From assembly GCF_001955655.1 (NCBI RefSeq), contig NZ_MSPW01000010.1, positions 62,001 through 126,000 on the forward strand: a stretch of DNA of 64,000 nucleotides. Direction: 5' to 3'. Source of the DNA: Viridibacillus arenosi. GTDB lineage: Bacteria > Bacillota > Bacilli > Bacillales_A > Planococcaceae. The translations under genes and the position numbers were made by a program. Of the stretch, positions 24,620 to 32,504 are shown one piece after another. Under the pieces are notes generated by a model. It saw only the letters and a list, made by a program, of their open reading frames with translations. It searched no databases and was not told the origin of the DNA. Numbering within the stretch: position 1 is the stretch's first letter; every line of letters begins with the position of its first letter.

Positions 24620-26089
24620 TTAATGAAGAGGCTCAAACCCTCCATTTGTTGCTTCATCAATTTTTTGAAAAAGAAACTGGACTGTTTCCTTATCAGAGGC
24701 TGTTGGCAAACGAAATTTTTGTTGGTAATCTTCTGCCCCTTTACCTGTTATACAAACCCAATCTCCTTTATGGGCATGCTCCAATACCTCTTTTATCGCT
24801 ATTGTTCGATCAGAAATGACATACCCTCCATCACTTAATGCATAAAGAGCCTGCTCCATTTCTTCATAAGGAACATCATTCAAATCATCCAATGTTAGAA
24901 TATGAACATCGCTTATTTCTTTGGAAACACTAACCATATCCCGTCTCTTTTCCTTATCCCTATCCCCTCTAAATCCAAAAACGTGAAATACACGATTGGC
25001 GCCTTCTTCTCTTGCCGTTTGAAGACACTGATAAAAGGCATCTGCTGTATGAGCATAATCTATTACAACTGTAGCTCCATTAGGATGTTGTAGCATTTCA
25101 AATCTACCGGGTACTCCCGGAAATTTTTCTAAAGCATAAACAACTTTTTGTTGTGGAATACCTATCAATAAAGCAGTTAAAAAAGCCATAGAAGCATTCA
25201 GAATATTGTGCTTCCCTAAAATGTTAAGACTTAATTCGAAACTTTGATTCCCTTTAAGGGATACTGTTGATACACCTGATTTGAAATGAACGATTTGTAG
25301 ATCATGGTAACTTTTGTCGCCTACCAAAAATATTTGATATCCTTTTGAAGTTAAAAGATCTGCTAGTCTCTTCCCCCAATTGTCCATATGGTTAATAATG
25401 GCTAGTCCATTAGGCTTTAATTGATCAAACAGGCTTGCCTTTACAGAGAAGTAAGCCTCCATATCACGATGATAATCAAGGTGTTCTTTATCTAAATTTG
25501 TAAATAAACAATAATCAAATTCTACACCCTCTACACGATATTGAGAAAGACCGTGTGATGAAACTTCCATTATTATAAATTCATCTTCACTCAGGGCAAT
25601 TTGCTTTTGAAGTTCTAGTGCATCGGGGGTAGTATTTACAGAGGGTAAGGTTTTTCCATTAACAACATTCTGAACTGTACCAAATAAAGAACAAGATCTT
25701 CCGCAGCTTTCCAAAATATACTTAAGCATATAGGTAGTTGTGGTTTTACCATTCGTACCAGTAATACCAATTACAATCTTATTTCGTGAAGGGTTACCAT
25801 AAAACTGACACGCTATTTGCGCAAGTGCTAAACGACTGTTAATTACTCGAACATAAGGTACAATCAAGTCTTTTAAGTCTTTCTCTCCAACCACTACACT
25901 CGCTCCCGCTTGAATAGCGGCATCTATAAACTGATGACCGTCTACACGATAGCCTGGAATTGCTACAAAAATGTCGTTAGGACGTACTAAAGAAGAATTT
26001 GTGGCGATCCCTTTTATATCTACATCAATATCAAGAAGATGTGAATTCACAGCTTTATCTACATGTTCCAATAGTATGTTTAATTTCAT
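24620..26089 (-). CDS. murE: MurE-type UDP-MurNAc-tripeptide synthetase paralogue
   Basis: 489 residues, the standard length. An N-terminal UDP-binding domain (SLVRPNDIFVAIPGYRVDGH), central ATPase with P-loop ITGTNGKTTTT (109-119), the carbamylated-Lys segment FSVKASLFDQL, and C-terminal domain with IDYAHTADAF and FGFRGDRDKEKRRDM identify a Mur ligase adding the third residue to UDP-MurNAc-L-Ala-D-Glu. The specificity motif, DNPR for diaminopimelate or DNPA-like for lysine, reads DDLN (in LTLDDLNDVP), and GKGHE reads GKGAE. It stands alone, away from a dcw cluster, so it is probably a second MurE with its own amino-acid preference. Confidence 0.88.
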   Translation of the reverse strand: MKLNILLEHVDKAVNSHLLDIDVDIKGIATNSSLVRPNDIFVAIPGYRVDGHQFIDAAIQAGASVVVGEKDLKDLIVPYVRVINSRLALAQIACQFYGNPSRNKIVIGITGTNGKTTTTYMLKYILESCGRSCSLFGTVQNVVNGKTLPSVNTTPDALELQKQIALSEDEFIIMEVSSHGLSQYRVEGVEFDYCLFTNLDKEHLDYHRDMEAYFSVKASLFDQLKPNGLAIINHMDNWGKRLADLLTSKGYQIFLVGDKSYHDLQIVHFKSGVSTVSLKGNQSFELSLNILGKHNILNASMAFLTALLIGIPQQKVVYALEKFPGVPGRFEMLQHPNGATVVIDYAHTADAFYQCLQTAREEGANRVFHVFGFRGDRDKEKRRDMVSVSKEISDVHILTLDDLNDVPYEEMEQALYALSDGGYVISDRTIAIKEVLEHAHKGDWVCITGKGAEDYQQKFRLPTASDKETVQFLFQKIDEATNGGFEPLH

Positions 26090-26174
26090 CTACGGCTCAC
26101 TCCTAGGTTACAAAACGAGTCATTTATATTAATCCGCGCATTTTATTTATGACCTATTGTGAAATATTTATACT

Positions 26175-26206
26175 AAAAAGGCGCTCTAATATGTGAGCAC
26201 CTTTTT
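26175..26206 (-). promoter_or_regulatory. Terminator-like hairpin upstream of the murE-like gene
   Basis: aaaaaggcgctc / gagcaccttttt arms (one mismatch) with T-runs on both strands, 86 bases upstream of the ligase start. No gene ends here on either strand, so it may be an attenuator in the murE leader or the end of an unseen short transcript. Confidence 0.45.
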
Positions 26207-26370
26207 ACTGAAAAATTATAATTAATAACTGATAAGTAAAATGAGAACATTTTTATTTCATTGAATGAAGTGTTTTAAAACCAAGAACTTACAAAATGAT
26301 TAAACGCTAAAAGAATTACGCTAAACTAAAGGTAAATATTAGAAAAGCGATGTATTTAGGAGTTGTAAAA

Positions 26371-26901
26371 ATGAACATAACAATTAGACAAGAGCAATCT
26401 TCAGATTATAAATTCACAGAAAATGTTGTACAAAAAGCATTTGTGAACATGGAATTTAGTGATAAAACAGAACATGAGCTAGTGGACCGCTTAAGAAAAA
26501 CTAATACATTCATCCCTCAATTATCTATAGTCGCAGTTGTTAATGATGAAGTTATTGGGCATATTCTTTTAACAAAAATTAAAATAATCAATGTGGATCA
26601 ATCTACAGAGTCTCTTGCACTTGCCCCAGTTTCTGTATTACCTGAGTATCAAAACAAAGGCATTGGCAAGCTTTTAATAAACACAGCGTTAGAAAAAGCT
26701 AAAGAACTCGGTTACAAATCTGTTGTCGTATTAGGACACCCAGACTATTATCCGCAATTCGGATTTAAAAAAGCATCATCATGGAAAATAAAAGCACCTT
26801 TTGAAGTGCCGGATGATGCAATTATGGCATTTGAATTAAGTGATAACGCTCTTAGTAATGTTTCAGGTGTAGTTGAATACTCAAGTGCATTTTTTGAATA
26901 A
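26371..26901 (+). CDS. GNAT N-acetyltransferase (YhbS-like)
   Basis: 176 residues. The GNAT core is ALAPVSVLPEYQNKGIGKLL with the acetyl-CoA loop Q-N-K-G-I-G, followed by GYKSVVVLGHPDYYPQFGFK, the segment typical of YhbS-type acetyltransferases. ATG at 26371 follows TTAGGAGTTGTAAAA; a longer frame from 26350 overlaps that site. Substrate unknown. Followed by a terminator. Confidence 0.85.
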   Translation: MNITIRQEQSSDYKFTENVVQKAFVNMEFSDKTEHELVDRLRKTNTFIPQLSIVAVVNDEVIGHILLTKIKIINVDQSTESLALAPVSVLPEYQNKGIGKLLINTALEKAKELGYKSVVVLGHPDYYPQFGFKKASSWKIKAPFEVPDDAIMAFELSDNALSNVSGVVEYSSAFFE

Positions 26902-26934
26902 CATATCAATCAGATTAACATTGTCTAACTATCC

Positions 26935-26967
26935 CCCATTGGATTTTATTATCTAATGGGTTTTTTT
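26935..26967 (+). terminator. Terminator of the GNAT gene
   Basis: cccattgga / tctaatggg arms (one mismatch) followed by seven T. Confidence 0.8.
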
Positions 26968-27179
26968 GTGAAAAAAGCCCGTCAGAAATTGCATTAATGT
27001 GGTAATGTAAATACAATATTGCTCAATTTTTCATATTATATTTTTTCCAGTAAGCAAAACCAATAATCATTTCACCCAGTTCCTCTTTGATAAAATCACG
27101 AAAAATTAATTACTAGAAAATTAATTAGAAATTTATTTTTATATTATATCCTTTTAATATAAGTCGAAAGGAGAATACT

Positions 27180-28166
27180 ATGCGAAAAATAATTAAAGTA
27201 TTAATAAAACTATCTGTTCTGTTCATTATCTTAATGGTACTAGTAACCGCATCCATCTTTACCTACCATAATTATCTTTTAAAGAAAGAGTCGGCACTAA
27301 TTAAAAATGCAGGTGCGTTAGTCGATTTTAATAGTAAAAAGATTAATGTTTACATTGAAGGTAGAGGTGAGGATACGTATGTATTTATGCCCGGCTCAGG
27401 AGTAGCTGCCCCTGTTTATGAAATGAAAGGTCTTTATAGCAAATTCTCAACAGAAAATAAAATTGCTGTAATTAATAGAGCGGGCTATGGTCTCAGTGAT
27501 GTTTTTAACGATAACAGAGATATCGACACTATATTAGAACAAACTAGAAGCGCACTTATTCAGAGTGGTAATACACCACCATATATATTAGTACCACACT
27601 CTTTATCTGGATTAGAAGCTATTTACTGGGCGCAAAAATACCCAAATGAAGTGAAGGGAATTATTGCTTTAGATATTGGTTTACCCCAACAGTATGTAAC
27701 TCATAAAATGAGCCTAGTTGATTCAATAACAGTAAGAGGAATGAATCTTTTATCAAAAGTGGGTATTCATCGACTCTTTCCTTCTTTAACATTTAATCCC
27801 GAAGTAATTAAACAGTCGTTTTTAACTGAACATGAAAAAGAAGTATTTAAAGCCATTTCATATAAACAGTTTTTTAATAACAATATGGAGCAAGAACTTT
27901 TACAGGTATACGAAAATGGTAAAAAATCAGTTGACCTACCGATACCAACAGAAACACCTATTTTATTTTTAGATGCAATTGCTGAAGAAAATAAAAATTC
28001 AAAATATACTAAGCAGAAAAATAAAGATTATGAAGAGTTTGCAGAACAACTATTAATATCCGATGTGCTAACTATAGAAGGAAAGCACAGCATTTATTTA
28101 TATTCACCAGATAAGATTTATAACCTTGCCAAGGATTTTATTAATAATAGAGTAGAGAAAAATTAA
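27180..28166 (+). CDS. Membrane-anchored alpha/beta hydrolase
   Basis: 328 residues. One N-terminal membrane helix (about 8-28) places the hydrolase domain outside the cell. The nucleophile elbow is PHSLSG (Ser141, in place of the usual G-x-S-x-G), the oxyanion region is FMPGSGVAAPVYE, an acid is likely in ILFLDAIAEE, and the His in EGKHSIYLY. Only 38 bases separate it from a response regulator and sensor kinase on the same strand, so the three form one unit. Substrate unknown; an envelope ester or an antimicrobial compound is plausible. The segment is more AT-rich than its surroundings. RBS AAAGGAGAATACT. Confidence 0.8.
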   Translation: MRKIIKVLIKLSVLFIILMVLVTASIFTYHNYLLKKESALIKNAGALVDFNSKKINVYIEGRGEDTYVFMPGSGVAAPVYEMKGLYSKFSTENKIAVINRAGYGLSDVFNDNRDIDTILEQTRSALIQSGNTPPYILVPHSLSGLEAIYWAQKYPNEVKGIIALDIGLPQQYVTHKMSLVDSITVRGMNLLSKVGIHRLFPSLTFNPEVIKQSFLTEHEKEVFKAISYKQFFNNNMEQELLQVYENGKKSVDLPIPTETPILFLDAIAEENKNSKYTKQKNKDYEEFAEQLLISDVLTIEGKHSIYLYSPDKIYNLAKDFINNRVEKN

Positions 28167-28204
28167 ACGATTTACATTAATTATGATACTGGAAGGTCAA
28201 ACCA

Positions 28205-28876
28205 ATGAAAGAATATAACATTTTAATTGTTGAAGACGATCTTATGATTGGTCATTTACTACAGAAGATTTTACGACGCGAAGAGTATAATGTTTGTTGG
28301 AAAACAAACGGTAAAGAAGTACTAGATGTAATCCATAAAATAGACTTAGTTATAATGGATGTCATGTTACCCGGTGAAGATGGTTATCAAATCACCAAAA
28401 AGATAAAAAATTTAGGTTTAAATATCCCGATTATTTTTCTATCTGCAAGGCAGGATATTGATAGCAAACTTCAAGGTTTGACAGTCGGTGAAGATTATAT
28501 GATAAAGCCATTTGACCCTAGAGAGTTATTACTAAGAATTCAGAAAATGCTAGAGAATCAATACGGTACTTTTACACAAATCAAACATTTATATATTGAT
28601 GCGGATCTTACTAGGGTTTTTAATAATAACTTAAATAATGAGGTTCCTTTTACATCTATTGAAAGAAAAATATTCTTTTATTTATATGATAATAGAGATC
28701 GCATTTTGACAAAAGAACATTTCTTTAATTATTTATGGCCATTAGATGATAGAAATCAAAATATCATAAACGTACACATGAAAAAAATTAGAACAAAGAT
28801 TAATGATATTAATGGTGAGATTATACAAAATATATATGGAGAAGGGTATAGATTAAATACCTATATAAAAAAATGA
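28205..28876 (+). CDS. OmpR/PhoB-type response regulator
   Basis: 223 residues: receiver domain (acidic pair Asp11-Asp12, phospho-acceptor Asp52 in VIMDVMLPGEDG, Lys101 in MIKPF) and a winged-helix DNA-binding domain (VPFTSIERKIFFYLYDNRDR, then VHMKKIRTKI and YGEGYRL). All switch residues are intact. RBS GGAAGG. The stop overlaps the kinase start (ATGA), indicating translational coupling. Probably controls the upstream hydrolase gene or a distant target. Confidence 0.93.
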   Translation: MKEYNILIVEDDLMIGHLLQKILRREEYNVCWKTNGKEVLDVIHKIDLVIMDVMLPGEDGYQITKKIKNLGLNIPIIFLSARQDIDSKLQGLTVGEDYMIKPFDPRELLLRIQKMLENQYGTFTQIKHLYIDADLTRVFNNNLNNEVPFTSIERKIFFYLYDNRDRILTKEHFFNYLWPLDDRNQNIINVHMKKIRTKINDINGEIIQNIYGEGYRLNTYIKK

Positions 28877-29871
28877 ATTTAAAAAAGAAATATCAGTTAT
28901 TATTATTTTCTGCAATTATTAGTGTGCCCTTTTTGTTACTAGTGATTAGTGTGCTTATGTCAATAATTTATAATGCTACCTTTAAATCAAAACATCAAGA
29001 CATCCCTTTTCATGAATCTTTTGCATATCCAACTATGCTGTTCCTATTTTTACTTTCTTTATTTTTGCTAGCCTTTTTATTTTCGAAATCTATTAACTCA
29101 TTATTAAACAAAATTAATATTTTGAATAAAACTATTAGAAATTTGGCTAGTGATGAAAAAATCCCTGAAAAAATAGTTGTAACTAGAGATGATGAAATAG
29201 GTGAACTAATCAAGTCTGTAAATATATTAATCGAAAGAACGACGTATAGAGAATTAGAACTAAAGCAAAAAGAAGAAATAAAAAAAGAACTTTTAAATAA
29301 ATTAAGGCATGATATAAATACACCGTTAACTACCGTTAGATTACAATTGTTTTATTTAGAAGACCAATTTACTGATCAAGTACCTATACTAGAATCACTC
29401 TACCAACAAATACAATACATTTCTGATTTAACAAATGAACTGAATATACATTCTACTGATTCGTTGGAGAATTCTTATATCCTAAATGATGAAGTGAATA
29501 TGAATAATTTATTAGAAGTCATGTGCAAGAAGTGGAGTTATTTGTATAGCATTCATGATATTGATTTGATTTATAGTACATTAAATAAAGATTTAACATG
29601 GGTAAGTAACGATTTATGGCTTCAAAGATTGTTCGATAATATTTTCCAAAATACATTAAAACATTCAAATGCAACAAAACTAGAAATTATCGTAGACAAT
29701 AATATTATTTCATTCCAAGATAATGGAATTGGTTTCAATATCGCTCATAATAATACGGGGCTAGGTTTAAAAATAATTGAAGATATATCTAGGTCATTGA
29801 ATATAAAATATACTTTACAGTCAAATAAAAATGGAACGTTATTTAGTTTTACAACAGAATACAATGAATAA
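28873..29871 (+). CDS. Sensor histidine kinase
   Basis: 332 residues. Two membrane helices (about 8-30 and 52-70) around a short extracellular loop of about 20 residues, a HAMP-like linker, the phospho-acceptor His147 in RHDINTPLTTVRLQ, N box FDNIFQNTLKHS, and G boxes DNGIGFN and TGLGLKII. The small extracellular loop is typical of intramembrane-sensing kinases, which usually detect antimicrobial peptides through a membrane partner. It starts in the overlap with the response regulator and ends the unit; a terminator follows. Confidence 0.9.
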   Translation: MNLKKKYQLLLFSAIISVPFLLLVISVLMSIIYNATFKSKHQDIPFHESFAYPTMLFLFLLSLFLLAFLFSKSINSLLNKINILNKTIRNLASDEKIPEKIVVTRDDEIGELIKSVNILIERTTYRELELKQKEEIKKELLNKLRHDINTPLTTVRLQLFYLEDQFTDQVPILESLYQQIQYISDLTNELNIHSTDSLENSYILNDEVNMNNLLEVMCKKWSYLYSIHDIDLIYSTLNKDLTWVSNDLWLQRLFDNIFQNTLKHSNATKLEIIVDNNIISFQDNGIGFNIAHNNTGLGLKIIEDISRSLNIKYTLQSNKNGTLFSFTTEYNE

Positions 29872-29914
29872 AGCCATGACACAATAGCATTTGTTTTCAA
29901 AACTACTTCAAGAT

Positions 29915-29955
29915 AAAAAGCTGGGATGACCAAATCAGTCATTCCCAGCTTTTTA
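29915..29955. terminator. Bidirectional terminator between the kinase and ywbE genes
   Basis: aaaaagctgggatgac / gtcattcccagcttttt arms with T-runs on both strands. Confidence 0.88.
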
Positions 29956-29958
29956 TTT

Positions 29959-30153
29959 TTATTCGATGATGTCACATACACGGCCAATTTGACCATCTGT
30001 AAGACGAACTTTAATTCCATGAGGGTGGAAAGAAGAATTCGTCAATAAATCCTTTACGACACCTCTCGTTTTAATACCTGTTCGTTGATCTTTCTTCAAG
30101 ATAATATCTACGACAAGTCCAGGTTTTACGTCACTTCGATTTTGTCCGTTCAT
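29959..30153 (-). CDS. ywbE: YwbE family protein
   Basis: 64 residues; MNGQNRSDVKPGLVVDIILK then KDQRTGIKTRGVVKDLLTNS and SFHPHGIKVRLTDGQIGRV is a near-complete match to YwbE, a small beta-rich family (DUF2196) of unknown function widespread in bacteria. The ATG at 30153 follows GAAGGGAATTTTCAA; an ATG 36 bases upstream has no ribosome-binding site. Single gene. Confidence 0.9.
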   Translation of the reverse strand: MNGQNRSDVKPGLVVDIILKKDQRTGIKTRGVVKDLLTNSSFHPHGIKVRLTDGQIGRVCDIIE

Positions 30154-30270
30154 TTGAAAATTCCCTTCTCTACTGCTTTGATGATTCATCTAGTATAGCA
30201 TAACGATTTTAATGGATGGATAACAGGTAGCTATATACTATGTAGAGTTTTATTTCACACATAAGTCACA

Positions 30271-30588
30271 TCAATTATTTCCAATATTAATCTTAATGAC
30301 ATTAAAAATGGAGCTTACAAAAATGACAATCGTCAATACCCACGCTACCCATTCACCAATTAACTGAATGCTAAAAGGAAATGCGATTCCAACAACACCT
30401 ATAAATATCGAGAATATCCATATATCTTTTGCAAGTTTTTCCTTGTCCCCATTAAAATCAGATTCCTGGAAACCAGCGATTAAACTAAGCTTTTTCTTTT
30501 TCCATATCAATCATCCACAAAAGAACATAAGTAAACCAATGATTAAACAAATAGAAACAGCTATAAAAAACTCTATTTTTGAAATCAT
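30271..30588 (-). pseudogene. DUF3784-like membrane protein gene with an in-frame TGA
   Basis: From ATG 30588 (behind AGAGGATG) the frame reads MISKIEFFIAVSICLIIGLL MFFCG, then TGA at 30513-30511, then in the same frame IWKKKKLSLIAGFQESDFNG and two more membrane helices to the stop at 30271. The whole 105-codon product has the DUF3784 pattern: first helix, K-K-K-x-x-LIAG loop, two further helices. A single nonsense change separates it from an intact gene. The downstream part could be translated from a TTG, but no ribosome-binding site is seen. Confidence 0.6.
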
Positions 30589-30783
30589 GAATTCTACATC
30601 CTCTTATTAATAGTTATTGATTATTGCTTATTTCGACATTTTGTTTGATAATGAATATAAGTAGAAAAACTCTTAATAGTGTTGTCTATTCCTCGTTATG
30701 CATATTTATGCACACTACTCTAAAATAGATAGAAGTTCCCTGTTTTTAATACTATTCTAAAATAGCAAAGAAATACATACTAG

Positions 30784-31305
30784 TTATTTCACTTTATAAT
30801 GTAAATGGACAAATTGTCCAAAACGCTTTGTATCTATTAAAGTTAAATTGATTTGTGGGTTTTTTTCTTTAAATAATGGAATTCCAGATCCCAATATATG
30901 GGGTGTCACAGTTATAATATATTCGTCTATTAAATTTTCTTTAACAAAAGCATCGAGTATCCCCGAACCACCAACCATCCAAATTTTAGTGCCTTCTTGT
31001 TTTTTCAATTTTTTAGTAAACTCAACTACATCTTCTTTTACAAAATCTACATATTCAGTTGAACCTTTTTCAGAGGTAGAAAATACATAATTTTTCTTAT
31101 CAGGATATGGAAATGATTCTGCGTGTTCCATCACGTAGTCATATGTTCTTTTTCCCATAATCGTTGTATCAATTGTTTCATACATTGCTGTATATCCAGT
31201 GTCACCCTCACCTTCAACTTCTTCTAACCACTGCAAATCATCATCTTCCTTAGCAATAAATCCATCTAAACTAACACCAATATATAAAATAACTTCTCGT
31301 GCCAT
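30784..31305 (-). CDS. Dihydrofolate-reductase-fold protein (RibD C-terminal type)
   Basis: 173 residues. MAREVILYIGVSLDGFIAKE is the usual start of the YyaP/YwjB group of RibD C-terminal-like reductases; TTIMGKRTYDYVMEHAESFP, then TKIWMVGGSGILDAFVKENL (NADPH-binding loop) and EYIITVTPHILGSGIPLF complete the fold. They are predicted NADPH-dependent reductases of unidentified substrate. ATG at 31305 follows AAAGGAGACAAGAAT. It diverges from a WYL regulator, its likely controller. Confidence 0.85.
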   Translation of the reverse strand: MAREVILYIGVSLDGFIAKEDDDLQWLEEVEGEGDTGYTAMYETIDTTIMGKRTYDYVMEHAESFPYPDKKNYVFSTSEKGSTEYVDFVKEDVVEFTKKLKKQEGTKIWMVGGSGILDAFVKENLIDEYIITVTPHILGSGIPLFKEKNPQINLTLIDTKRFGQFVHLHYKVK

Positions 31306-31340
31306 ATTCTTGTCTCCTTTTATTTTTAGTTTGTCCCTTA

Positions 31341-31370
31341 TTGATAAAATCATTAGGTATTAACTATACT
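31341..31370 (+). promoter_or_regulatory. SigmaA-type promoter of the WYL regulator gene
   Basis: TTGATA (31341-31346), 18-base spacer, TATACT (31365-31370), 52 bases before the start codon. Confidence 0.6.
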
Positions 31371-31421
31371 AACGATAAAACATGACAAGTAATGGCATGA
31401 TTAAAAAGAAAAGGTGAAAAA

Positions 31422-32363
31422 ATGTCAAAAGCAAAACGTCTACTAGATATTCTTATGTTTGCTAATGCAAAAAGAAAGTTCACAGCACAAGAAATTGCGG
31501 ATGAATTTAAAATTTCCATTCGTACAGTTCATCGATATATATTGGATTTGAGTGATATGGGTTTACCAATTTATGCTGAGCAAGGTCGGAACGGTGGATA
31601 TACAGTTTTATCAAACAGACTGCTCCCTCCGATTTTATTTACCGAGGAAGAAGCTGTTTCAATTTTTTTTGCTTTTCAATCCCTAAATTATTATCGCAAC
31701 TTGCCTTTTGATACCGAAATCAGCTCAGTTGAACATAAATTATATAGTTCACTTCCGAATGATGCCAAAGTGAAAGTCGATAAGATTCGTTCTTATATCG
31801 CTTTTTGGAACCCTAAAAGGACAATTGATACTCCATTATTAAACGATGTATTAGAAGCTTCTATAGAAAATAGAAGTTTACATATTCAATATGAGTCTAA
31901 GGCAGGCATAAAAGCAAAACATATTCGCCCTATCGGTGTATATGCTCATGACGCACTATGGTATATGCCTGCTTATGATTTTAGTAAGCAGAAAATTTTG
32001 CTGTATCGTGTTGATCGTATTCTTTCAGTTTTATCAACTGAAAATAATAATGATGAATTCATGAATTTAGAAGAATGGTTTGACTCACATGATGTAAAAA
32101 GACCAATCCGATTGAATGTTCTTTTATCTATGGAGGGTGTACGTCAATGTAAAAGTGTGCCTAGTTTTGAAGGGCTTGTGAAAACAAAAGAAGATGGAAC
32201 TGGATATATCGATTCTGACATTGACCAAGGTGAGATTAATTTTATAACTCCATTATTTTTTAGACTTGGAAAAGATGCGCTAGTATTAGAACCAAAGGAA
32301 TTAATAGATAGCTTACGTTTAAAAGCTGAAGAAATTTTAACTATGTATCAACGTAATAATTAA
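31422..32363 (+). CDS. DeoR/YafY-type regulator with WYL domain
   Basis: 313 residues. The N-terminal HTH_11 fold (RLLDILMFANAKRKFTAQEI, then FKISIRTVHRYILDLSDMGL) is followed by a WYL sensor domain (about 140-230; HIRPIGVYAHDALWYMPAYD, LYRVDRI) and the WCX extension. WYL proteins bind small ligands or nucleic acid and often repress the neighbouring operon; here the divergent reductase gene. RBS AAAAGGTGAAAAA. Confidence 0.88.
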   Translation: MSKAKRLLDILMFANAKRKFTAQEIADEFKISIRTVHRYILDLSDMGLPIYAEQGRNGGYTVLSNRLLPPILFTEEEAVSIFFAFQSLNYYRNLPFDTEISSVEHKLYSSLPNDAKVKVDKIRSYIAFWNPKRTIDTPLLNDVLEASIENRSLHIQYESKAGIKAKHIRPIGVYAHDALWYMPAYDFSKQKILLYRVDRILSVLSTENNNDEFMNLEEWFDSHDVKRPIRLNVLLSMEGVRQCKSVPSFEGLVKTKEDGTGYIDSDIDQGEINFITPLFFRLGKDALVLEPKELIDSLRLKAEEILTMYQRNN

Positions 32364-32440
32364 AGTATTTACGTTATTATGCCCTTTCCAATAACTCCTT
32401 TTTCAATAATAGGCCACTAACCTCAAAAAACATACAAATA

Positions 32441-32468
32441 AAAGCAGAAGCTAAAATGCTCCTGCTTT
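32441..32468. terminator. Terminator between WYL regulator and amidase
   Basis: aaagcag...gc / gc...ctgcttt hairpin with T-run on the plus strand and a weaker one on the minus strand; convergent genes. Confidence 0.65.
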
Positions 32469-32504
32469 TTCTATTTATTATTAAAAATCAATTTGTGTTT
32501 TGCA

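Noticed and set aside
26090-26370. T-box or other riboswitch upstream of the murE-like gene
   Set aside because: No T-box core (AGGGUGG-type) or known riboswitch core was found; only the hairpin is supported.
30511-30513. TGA as selenocysteine codon
   Set aside because: No selenoprotein family match or visible SECIS-like element; nonsense mutation is simpler.
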